Shown: positions 38,653 through 46,444 of the stretch, one piece after another | Numbering within the stretch: the stretch's first letter is position 1 | How the letters are laid out: each line of letters opens with the position of its first letter | DNA from: Leifsonia aquatica | Lineage (GTDB): Bacteria > Actinomycetota > Actinomycetes > Actinomycetales > Microbacteriaceae | NCBI RefSeq assembly: GCF_014190775.1 | Contig: NZ_JACHVP010000001.1 | Coordinates: 1 to 64,000 of the forward strand | Direction of reading: 5' to 3' | DNA length: 64,000 bases | Made by a program: the position numbers and the translations under genes | The notes under the pieces: model-generated | What the model was told of the DNA's origin: nothing | The model's database searches: none | What the model saw: only the letters and a program-made list of their open reading frames with translations

Positions 38653-40506
38653 GTGACCGGACTCTCCCAGGAGGAGGCGCCGCCCCTCCCGGCGGAGCCG
38701 CCTCCCCCCGCACGCCGCCGTCGCCGTCGGGTCGCGATCTGGATCGTCGCCGCCGTTCTGCTCGTGATCGTGGGCGTAGCCGCCTGGATCGGGATCCGCG
38801 GCTTCCTCGCACGGCAGGAGCTGAACGCGGCCCTGCCGGCGGCACGCAGCATCCAGCACGCCGTCGTGGCCGGGGACCTCGCGGGCGCCCGATCGGCGGC
38901 GACGACTCTGGAGAAGCGCGCCTCGTCCGCTGCGTCGCTGACGGGCGACCCGATCTGGCGGACCGCGGAGTTCATCCCGTGGATCGGACCGAACCTCGTG
39001 GCGGTGCGCACGGCCGCCGCCGCCACCGACACGGTCGCGTCGCAGGTCATCCAGCCGCTCGTCGGTGTCGCTGCCTCGGCCGACCCGCGCGCACTCGCGG
39101 TCACGCACGGTCGAGTCGACCTCGCGCCTCTCATCGCCGCCCAGCCGGTCGTGGCCAAGGCGCAGGCCGCGTTCCACGGCGCGGAGAAGACCATGGCGGC
39201 GGTGGATGCCTCCGCCACCATCCCGCCCGTCGGTTCGGCCGTCGAGCGCCTGCGCACGCTCTTCGCCGAGGCGACGCCCGCGGTGGACGCCGTGGGCAAC
39301 GGTGCGAAGCTGCTTCCCGCCATGCTCGGCGCGAACGGTCCCCGCAGCTACCTCCTGGTCGCCCAGAATCCGGCTGAGCTGCGCGCGACCGGCGGTCTCA
39401 TCGGATCCGTCGCGCTCATCCAGGCCGACCGTGGAGCGATCTCCTTGACCGCCCAGCAGGCGGGCACATCCATCGGGCCGTGGGACGAACCGGTCGCCTC
39501 GATCCCGGAGGGCCCCACCGGGCTCTACGGTCCACTCGTCGGGCGGTTCATCCAGGACGTGAACTTCACCCCGGACTTCCCGCTCGCCGCCTCCACCGCA
39601 TCCCGGATGTGGACGCTGAAGAACGGTGGGACCGTCGACGGTGTCATCACGATGGACCCGGTGGTCCTCGCGGCCGTCCTGCGCGCCACCGGGCCGGTCG
39701 CCCTCCCGAGCGGTGACACGTTGACATCGGCCAACGCCGTCCACCTCCTGCTGAGCGAGGTGTACCAGCGGTACGTGGACCCGCACCAGCAGGACGCATT
39801 CTTCGCTTCGGCCGCCGCGGCGGTGTTCCAGCGCGTCGCCGCAGGCGGCATCGATGGTTCCACCCTGGTCTCGTCGCTCGCTGCCGCCGGCTCGTCGCAT
39901 CGACTGCTGATCTGGAGTGCGCATTCCGAGGAGCAGGCGGTCCTCGCCTCGACGAGCCTCGCGGGTGGGCTTCCCACATCGACCCCGTCGACCGCGGGCG
40001 TCGGCGTGTACTTCAACGACGCGACCGGCTCCAAGATGGACTACTACCTCGACACCTCCATCGCGGCAGGGGCCGCTGTCTGCCGTGCCGACGGCAAGCC
40101 GACCACGCGCGTCGCGGTCACGCTGGCCAATCGCGCGCCGGCCGATGCCGCGACGTCGCTACCCGCTTACGTCACCGGCGGCGGGATGTCCGGCGTCGGC
40201 CCGGGGCTGATCCAGACGCGGGTGGCCGTGTATGGTCCGTCGGGTGGTCTGCTCGCGGGCACCGCGAACGCGGATGCGACCGTGACGGGGACGGACCGCG
40301 GAAGGCCGGTGGCCGTCCTCACGGTCACGCTGGCGCCGGGGGAGCAGAAGACGGTTCAGGTCGACTTCCTCGGGGTGAAGCAGACGGGGACGGGAGTCGC
40401 GGTGACCACGACTCCGACGCTCCCGGGCAACGGGACGACCCCCGATGTGGGGACAGAATCCACCATCGGTTCGATTGCCGTCGACTGTGCATCCAGCGTA
40501 AAGTGA
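38650..40506 (+). CDS. DUF4012 domain-containing membrane-anchored protein
   Basis: This 618-residue protein has a proline-rich cytoplasmic tail and an Arg cluster (PPPARRRRRRVA). One membrane helix follows (about 29-50, IWIVAAVLLVIVGVAAWIGI), with a large outer domain. The DUF4012 region is recognised by RSYLLVAQNPAELRATGGLIGSVALI, split here, and FIQDVNFTPDFPLAASTASRMW, and GTVDGVITMDPVVLAAVLRATGPV. The family is common near polysaccharide genes in Actinobacteria and Firmicutes; UDP-glucose dehydrogenase just upstream fits such a role. Biochemical activity is unknown. The last 60 residues are Thr/Gly-rich and probably extend into the wall. Confidence 0.88.
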   Translation: MVTGLSQEEAPPLPAEPPPPARRRRRRVAIWIVAAVLLVIVGVAAWIGIRGFLARQELNAALPAARSIQHAVVAGDLAGARSAATTLEKRASSAASLTGDPIWRTAEFIPWIGPNLVAVRTAAAATDTVASQVIQPLVGVAASADPRALAVTHGRVDLAPLIAAQPVVAKAQAAFHGAEKTMAAVDASATIPPVGSAVERLRTLFAEATPAVDAVGNGAKLLPAMLGANGPRSYLLVAQNPAELRATGGLIGSVALIQADRGAISLTAQQAGTSIGPWDEPVASIPEGPTGLYGPLVGRFIQDVNFTPDFPLAASTASRMWTLKNGGTVDGVITMDPVVLAAVLRATGPVALPSGDTLTSANAVHLLLSEVYQRYVDPHQQDAFFASAAAAVFQRVAAGGIDGSTLVSSLAAAGSSHRLLIWSAHSEEQAVLASTSLAGGLPTSTPSTAGVGVYFNDATGSKMDYYLDTSIAAGAAVCRADGKPTTRVAVTLANRAPADAATSLPAYVTGGGMSGVGPGLIQTRVAVYGPSGGLLAGTANADATVTGTDRGRPVAVLTVTLAPGEQKTVQVDFLGVKQTGTGVAVTTTPTLPGNGTTPDVGTESTIGSIAVDCASSVK

Positions 40507-40555
40507 GGATTAATCAAATTCCCGACGTCGAAGCCGGGCGGCGAAAGGCGTGGTC

Positions 40556-41113
40556 ATGCTCAAGAAGATCCTCGCGGCGGCAGCCGTGACCGTGGCGGTG
40601 CTGCTCGCAGCGCCCACTGCGGCGAACGCCGTCGACTACACCCAGGGCTCGCCCTGCCGGTTCGACACCGCCGTCGCACACGCGGGCGACACCGTGCACC
40701 TGGTCTGCCAGCCCGGCACCTGGGCCTCCAAGGAGTTCATCGACTGGACGGGCTCCGGGTCGGACGGCGCCAGCATCACCCTCGCCGTGTTCAAAGCCGC
40801 CACCAGCAGCGTCCACTTCGCGAAGCAGTCGAACGCCGACGGCAGCGATCTCCTCGCGGTGACCCTTCCGGCCGACGCGACCGGCGTCTACTCCTTCGTC
40901 GGCGTGGGGCGCACGAGCAACCACGAGTGCCCGGCCTCCATCACCGTGCTTCCTGCGGACTCCGCCGTCACCGTGTCCGATCCCGGCTCCGGGCTCGCCG
41001 ACACCGGCTCGACCATGGCGATCTGGGCCATCTGGATCGGGGGTGGCCTCCTGGCCGCTGGGCTCGTGACCGTCTCGGTCGTCTTCTGGGCGCGCAAGGT
41101 CCGAGAATCCTGA
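40556..41113 (+). CDS. LAxTG-type sortase-anchored surface protein
   Basis: This 185-residue protein has a Sec signal peptide (MLKKILAAAAVTVAVLLAAP, cleavage near ANA at 23-25). A beta-rich outer domain with four cysteines follows. The C-terminal sorting signal is LADTG at 147-151, the hydrophobic helix AIWAIWIGGGLLAAGLVTVS and the basic tail RKVRES. LAxTG is the motif recognised by class E sortases of high-GC Gram-positives, so wall anchoring is likely. ATG 40556 is chosen over GTG 40550 because GAAAGG lies at the right distance. It follows the DUF4012 gene by 49 bp and the two leaders share the motif TGAGGATT. Confidence 0.87.
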   Translation: MLKKILAAAAVTVAVLLAAPTAANAVDYTQGSPCRFDTAVAHAGDTVHLVCQPGTWASKEFIDWTGSGSDGASITLAVFKAATSSVHFAKQSNADGSDLLAVTLPADATGVYSFVGVGRTSNHECPASITVLPADSAVTVSDPGSGLADTGSTMAIWAIWIGGGLLAAGLVTVSVVFWARKVRES

Positions 41114-41116
41114 GCG

Positions 41117-41158
41117 AACGGGCGCGCGGGATGGAATGACATCCCGCGCCGTCCCGTT
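41117..41158 (+). terminator. hairpin after the LAxTG gene
   Basis: CGCGGGATG (41125-41133) pairs with CATCCCGCG (41140-41148), and the outer AACGGG (41117-41122) pairs with CCCGTT (41153-41158). No U-tract follows. It separates the surface-protein gene from the flavin oxidoreductase 10 bp further on. Confidence 0.6.
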
Positions 41159-41167
41159 GGCCTCAGT

Positions 41168-42184
41168 GTGACCAATCGCAGCATCCCCCTCTCCGTCCTC
41201 GACCTCGCCTCCCGCCCCGCCGACGGTACCAACGCCGACGCGGTCGCCGGCACCGTCCGTCTCGCGCAGGCCGCTGAGGCGCTCGGCTACGACCGGTTCT
41301 GGGTGGCCGAGCACCACGGGATGCCGGCCATCGCCTCCAGCGCCCCCGCCGTGCTGATCGCGGGAGTGGCCGCCGCCACCGAGCGCATCCGCGTCGGGTC
41401 CGGTGGAGTCATGCTCCCCAATCACGCGCCGCTGGTCGTCGCCGAGCAGTTCGGCACGCTGCGCGCCCTCTATGGGGACCGCATCGACCTCGGGATCGGC
41501 CGGGCGCCGGGGACCGACGGTGCGACCGCGATGGCGCTGCGCCGGAGCGAGCAGGGTCTCGGTGTCGACGACTTCCCGCAGCAGCTGCTCGACCTGTTCG
41601 GCTTCTTCTACGGCGGCATGAGCGACGCCAACCCGCTCCACACGATCACCGCCGTGCCGGGCCTCGGCGACGCGCCGCAGGTCTGGCTGCTCGGGTCCAG
41701 CGGGTTCAGCGCCCAGGTCGCCGCCGCCCTCGGCCTCCCCTTCGCGTTCGCCCACCACTTCGCCGGTGAGAACACCGAGGCGGCGCTCGACCTCTACCGG
41801 TCGAAGTTCGAGCCGAGCGACCTGCTCGACGCGCCGCACACGATGATCGCGGTGAACGTCGTGTCGGACGAGGACCCGCAGACGGTCCGTGCGCTGTCGC
41901 TGCCGGGTCAGCTGTCGTTCCTCCGCATGCGCCAGGGGCAGAAGCCGCAGCCGGTGAGCGTGGAGGAGGCGCTGGCGTACGACTTCAGCCCGCTCGAGGA
42001 GGAGTTCATCGCCGCGCGCAACGCCCGTCAGGCGATCGGCACGCCCGACGAGGTGCGCGGCCGTCTCGACGCGCTCCTGGCCTCCACCGGGGCCGACGAG
42101 CTGATGGTGTCGTCGGGGGCTGCGACGGTGGAGGGGCGGATCCGCTCGATCGAGATCGTCTCGGAGCTGTACCCGGCTGCATGA
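41168..42184 (+). CDS. LLM-class flavin-dependent oxidoreductase
   Basis: This 338-residue protein is a luciferase-like monooxygenase. It starts with [12 protein letters not shown] and holds [45 protein letters not shown] and [15 protein letters not shown] (each shown in part), typical of the MsnO8/YhbW group that oxidises small molecules with reduced FMN supplied by a partner reductase. The next gene encodes an FMN reductase-like protein, a plausible partner. The substrate is unknown. GTG 41168 is the start. Confidence 0.92.
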   Translation: MTNRSIPLSVLDLASRPADGTNADAVAGTVRLAQAAEALGYDRFWVAEHHGMPAIASSAPAVLIAGVAAATERIRVGSGGVMLPNHAPLVVAEQFGTLRALYGDRIDLGIGRAPGTDGATAMALRRSEQGLGVDDFPQQLLDLFGFFYGGMSDANPLHTITAVPGLGDAPQVWLLGSSGFSAQVAAALGLPFAFAHHFAGENTEAALDLYRSKFEPSDLLDAPHTMIAVNVVSDEDPQTVRALSLPGQLSFLRMRQGQKPQPVSVEEALAYDFSPLEEEFIAARNARQAIGTPDEVRGRLDALLASTGADELMVSSGAATVEGRIRSIEIVSELYPAA

Positions 42185-42274
42185 CGGTGGATGACGCTCC
42201 GGGAGGAGACCGGCGCAGCACCCGAGTAGCGTGAGGGCGTTCCCGAGCCGAAGACACACGAAGGCGGTCCCCGC

Positions 42275-42868
42275 ATGGCACACGTCCCCACGGTCGTCGG
42301 AGTGAGCGGCAGCCCCACTCATCCCTCCCGCACCACCGTCCTGGTGGACGAGGTCGCGCGGTCGTTCGCTGAGGCGATCGGCGGCTCGCACCGCACGATC
42401 GAGCTCGCGCCGCTCCTGGGCCAGCTCGGGGCCGGCCCGTTCCGGTCGCACCTCGGGCCGGAGGTCGTGGAGGCGTTGGAGGCCGTCGAGGCAGCGGATG
42501 TCATCGTCGTCGGGTCGCCGGCGTATCGCGCCACCTACACGGGCCTCTTCAAGCTCTTCTTCGACCACATCGGGCAGTACGCCCTCGTCGACAAGCCGAT
42601 CGTGCTCACGGCGACCGGCGGCAGCGACCGTCACGCGCTCCTCGTCGAGCACCAGATGCGTCCGCTCTTCGGGTTCTTCCAGTCGTTGACGCTCCCACTC
42701 GGCATCTACGCCGCCGAGAGCGACTTCGCCGACTACGCGATCACCTCGGACGATCTCCGGGGTCGCATCGACACCGCGGTCAACCGGACCGTGCCGCTGG
42801 TGCGCGCCCACATCGACCCGGACTCCCGCTACGCGAACGCGGAGTTCGCGCGGCCGGACGCTTTCTGA
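42275..42868 (+). CDS. NADPH-dependent FMN reductase
   Basis: This 197-residue flavodoxin-like protein has the loop VVGVSGSPTHPSRTTVLVDE at the N-terminus, which binds the flavin phosphate, and DVIVVGSPAYRATYTGLFKLFFDHI in the middle, split in print, with LTATGGSDRHALLVEHQMRP. These are hallmarks of the MsuE/SsuE reductase group that supplies reduced FMN to two-component monooxygenases. The LLM oxidoreductase 90 bp upstream is a likely client. ATG 42275. Confidence 0.92.
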   Translation: MAHVPTVVGVSGSPTHPSRTTVLVDEVARSFAEAIGGSHRTIELAPLLGQLGAGPFRSHLGPEVVEALEAVEAADVIVVGSPAYRATYTGLFKLFFDHIGQYALVDKPIVLTATGGSDRHALLVEHQMRPLFGFFQSLTLPLGIYAAESDFADYAITSDDLRGRIDTAVNRTVPLVRAHIDPDSRYANAEFARPDAF

Positions 42869-42878
42869 CCGGTCCTGT

Positions 42879-43130
42879 CTACCGGGCCGGGTGCGCCGCC
42901 TCGAGGAGGCGGGCGAACGCGTCCAGTCGTTCGGCGTTCTCCCGGTCGTAGAAGAAGCTCAGCTTCGGGCCGTGCTCCGGCTTGATCGTCACCAGCTTCG
43001 CGCTGCGCTGGAGCACCGGCCGGAAAGCGAGGTGGAAGCGTTGCGCATCGGCGAACCCGAAGACCTCGAGCACGCGTCCGTCCAGGGTCAGCAGGGTGGT
43101 CGGGTTCGCCCAGACCTCGTGCGGTTCCAT
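42879..43130 (-). CDS. small conserved-looking protein, function unknown
   Basis: This 83-residue product has no signal peptide or membrane helix. It is beta-rich at the N-terminus (TTLLTLDGRVLEVFGF) and ends in a helix (ENAERLDAFARLLEAA), reminiscent of a small PH-like fold. I cannot assign a family. ATG 43130. It lies 10 bp from the exporter gene that ends at 43140 on the same strand, so both may be in one transcript. Confidence 0.6.
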   Translation of the reverse strand: MEPHEVWANPTTLLTLDGRVLEVFGFADAQRFHLAFRPVLQRSAKLVTIKPEHGPKLSFFYDRENAERLDAFARLLEAAHPAR

Positions 43131-43139
43131 GGGGGCAGC

Positions 43140-44789
43140 CTAGCGAGGGCCAGTGTCCACGCGTCGCTCGTCCGCGCGCCCGTTCCGGCGGGTGCGGGCT
43201 GTCCGCTCCGGTGGATCGGAGGGGAGCCCGCGCGAGAAGACCAGCGAGATCAGCGTGATCGCTGTCAGGCCGAAGAAGGCGATGCGCAACGATGAGACCT
43301 GGGCGTCCCGGTAGATGCCGGTGAGGGTCTGCGCGTCCTCGGACGACAACCCGGCCTCCGCCGCGATCTCATCCACGCTCGACGCCGGCACGATCGCGAC
43401 GCCGCCCTCGGTCCGCTGCTGGATCTCGGACTGCACGGATTGCGGCAAGGAGCTGGCCGCGACGCCGGAGGCGAAGGAGGTGGCGAGGGCGCCGATGAGC
43501 ACGGAACCGATCAGGGCGGTCCCGAGGGAGGAACCGAGGTTCTGGAACACACCCTGAAGGCCGCCGACCTCGCTCGTCTGCGTCTCGTCGACGCTCGACA
43601 TGTTGACGTTCCCGAGCTGGGAGGCGAGCAGTCCGAGCGCGGCCCCGGTGAGGAACATCCCTGCGGCGAAGAGCCCGCTGCGCAGATCCGTCGTCACCGA
43701 GCCCAACAGCAGGAGGGCGCTTCCGACCAGCACGACCTGACCGACGAGCACGATGCGCCGCGGCGACCAGCGGCGGGACAGCGTCGTGCCGACGATCGAG
43801 AACAGGATCAGAGCGATCGATAGCGGGAAGACCTTGATCCCCGTCTGCAGAGCGTCCAGGCCGAGCGTCATCTGCAGGTAGACGGGCACCATGAAGAACA
43901 GGCCGGCGGTCACCGCATACTGCGCACCGAGCACGGTGAGCCCGCTGCGCAGCCGCCGGATCGAGAACACCTCCACGTGGACCAGCGGCGGCCTCCCGGA
44001 CCGCACCAGCTGCGTCTGGCGGCGGACGAAGCCCCAGAGCAGCATCGCGCCCAACAGGATCAGCCAGGCGGTGGGCGAGATCCCCAGAGGAGCGATCGTG
44101 ACGCCGCCGATCTCCGGAGGCTGCAGCGGGATGATCCACCCCCAGACCTTGCTCTGCAGCATCCCGTACACGACGGAGACGAGTCCCGCTGCGGAGAGCA
44201 CCACGCTCCAGATGTCGATGCGCGCCGGTTGCCGCCCGATCGGATCCGGGATGGCGCGGGTGAAGACGACGACGACCGCCATGATCACGACTTCTGCCAC
44301 GAACACGTAGCGCCAGTCGAAGTAGGTGGTCACGAATCCGCCGATCAGCGGACCGGCCGCGACCGCCGCCCCGGAGACCGCGCCGATCACGGCGTAGGCG
44401 GTGATGCGGTCGCGCCCCCGGTAGCTGCCGGCGATGAGGGCGGCGATCGCCGGGATGACCAGCACCGCACCGAGCCCCTCGACGACGGACCAGCCGAGGA
44501 ACAGGACCCCGATGTTCGGAGCCAGCGCGGTGGTGAGCGAACCGACGGCGTAGACGATCGACCCGATGACGAACGCGCGCCGGCGCCCCCACACATCGCC
44601 GAGCTTGGCGCCGACCAGCATGAACGCGGCCATCGTGAGCGTGTAGAACGTGATGGCCGCCTGCATCGCGGTCACGGTCGTGTGCAGGTCCGCCACGACC
44701 GTCGAGATGGAGACGTTCATCACGGTGCCGTCCAGAACCATGACGAACTGCGCGCTGCCGAGGATGAGGACGACGGACCACTTGCGCAT
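43140..44789 (-). CDS. MFS drug exporter, DHA2 type (14 helices)
   Basis: This 549-residue membrane protein belongs to the DHA2 drug:proton antiporters. Motifs are VMVLDGTVMNVSISTV (motif D1) in helix 1, GAKLGDVWGRRRAFVIGS (motif A) between helices 2 and 3, and motif C in helix 5 as AVIGAVSGAAVAAGPLIGG. About 14 membrane spans are visible, and a soluble segment near 440-500 lies between the last helices. Substrate cannot be predicted. ATG 44789 is preferred: longer frames would run back into the repeat array and a low-complexity leader. The gene lies downstream of tRNA-Pro and its triplicated terminator-like hairpins. Confidence 0.92.
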   Translation of the reverse strand: MRKWSVVLILGSAQFVMVLDGTVMNVSISTVVADLHTTVTAMQAAITFYTLTMAAFMLVGAKLGDVWGRRRAFVIGSIVYAVGSLTTALAPNIGVLFLGWSVVEGLGAVLVIPAIAALIAGSYRGRDRITAYAVIGAVSGAAVAAGPLIGGFVTTYFDWRYVFVAEVVIMAVVVVFTRAIPDPIGRQPARIDIWSVVLSAAGLVSVVYGMLQSKVWGWIIPLQPPEIGGVTIAPLGISPTAWLILLGAMLLWGFVRRQTQLVRSGRPPLVHVEVFSIRRLRSGLTVLGAQYAVTAGLFFMVPVYLQMTLGLDALQTGIKVFPLSIALILFSIVGTTLSRRWSPRRIVLVGQVVLVGSALLLLGSVTTDLRSGLFAAGMFLTGAALGLLASQLGNVNMSSVDETQTSEVGGLQGVFQNLGSSLGTALIGSVLIGALATSFASGVAASSLPQSVQSEIQQRTEGGVAIVPASSVDEIAAEAGLSSEDAQTLTGIYRDAQVSSLRIAFFGLTAITLISLVFSRGLPSDPPERTARTRRNGRADERRVDTGPR

Positions 44790-44882
44790 ACCGCCACCGG
44801 CTTCCTCACTCAGAGCATCGTGCGGCCAGTATTCACCATCGCGAGCGTGGGATGGCAGGGGGAACGACGAATCGCCTCCGCG

Positions 44883-45397
<515 letters not shown>

Positions 45398-45460
45398 ATG
45401 GCCTTGAAGGCCTCATCTAGGATACACGAGCGCGAGGGGTGCTGATGACCACTCGGGCCC

Positions 45461-46444
45461 TCACGCCGCCGCCGTCAGCGTCACCAGCGTCGCCTCAGGA
45501 CGGCACGCGAAGCGCACCGGCGCGTAGATCGACGTGCCGAGGCCGGCCGAGACATTGAGGAAGGCGGAGCGGAAGGCATGACGCCAGATGCTCAGGCCCT
45601 TGACCTGCTTGCGCGGGATGTCGCAGTTCGTGACGAGAGCGCCGTAGCCGGGTACGCAGACCTGGCCGCCGTGCGTGTGCCCGGCGAAGATCATCGCCGC
45701 ACCGTAGGTGACGAACGCGTCCAGCACCCGACGATAGGGCGCGTGCACGACCCCGAGCGTGACCGTCGGTCGCGCCACTGCGGGCGCGTCTTCCGGCCAG
45801 GTCGCATCGTCGCTGTACGGATCGTCCTCGCGGAGCTCGTCCAGCGCGCCGGGGATGGCCTCCACTCGGTCATAGCGGATGTGCGGGTCGTTGACGCCGA
45901 ACAGCTCCAGGTGCGTGCCCCGGATGTCGAGCGCGCCGACGGCGTTGTTGAGGTCTAGCCACCCGAGGTCGCGCAAGTATGCCGTCAACGACGCGTTGTC
46001 GAGCCGCGGCGCGGTCGAGCCGTTCTTCTTCGATGGGCCGGAGAAATACTTGAGCGGGTTCTTCAGCTGGGGGCCGAAGTAGTCGTTCGAACCGTGCACG
46101 AATACGCCGGGCGTCCCACGGAAGGCGTCGAGCGCGGCGCGAACGCCCACCAGGCCGTTCTCGTGGCTCAGGTTGTCTCCCGTATCAACGACGAGATCCG
46201 GCTTCAGCGCGGCGAGCGAACGCACCCACTCCTGCTTGTCGCGCTGCCACGGCGCCATGTGCAGATCGGAGAGGTGCAGCACCCGGATCGGCTCCGAACC
46301 GGCCGGCAGCACCGGGACCGAGACCTCACGGAGCGTATAGGCGCGGCGTTCGATGAGCGAGCCGTAGGCGAACGCGGCCGCTCCCGCCGCACCGAGCACC
46401 GCGAGCGCGGTACCCAGCGGGCGGAGGGCGGAGCCGCGTCCCAC
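45461..46444 (-). CDS. membrane-anchored metallophosphoesterase
   Basis: This 327-residue protein has one N-terminal hydrophobic segment (about 9-29) and a calcineurin-like phosphoesterase domain outside or at the membrane. Metal-binding motifs are visible in order: HLSDLHM near 57-63, DTGDNLSHENG near 85-95, HGSNDYFG near 115, then HAPYRR and FAGHTHGGQVCVPGYG near 250. Relatives act on phospholipid headgroups such as UDP-diacylglucosamine, or on envelope phosphoesters. GTG 46444 overlaps the stop of the penicillin-binding protein by one base (TAGTG), so the two are translationally coupled. Confidence 0.92.
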   Translation of the reverse strand: MGRGSALRPLGTALAVLGAAGAAAFAYGSLIERRAYTLREVSVPVLPAGSEPIRVLHLSDLHMAPWQRDKQEWVRSLAALKPDLVVDTGDNLSHENGLVGVRAALDAFRGTPGVFVHGSNDYFGPQLKNPLKYFSGPSKKNGSTAPRLDNASLTAYLRDLGWLDLNNAVGALDIRGTHLELFGVNDPHIRYDRVEAIPGALDELREDDPYSDDATWPEDAPAVARPTVTLGVVHAPYRRVLDAFVTYGAAMIFAGHTHGGQVCVPGYGALVTNCDIPRKQVKGLSIWRHAFRSAFLNVSAGLGTSIYAPVRFACRPEATLVTLTAAA

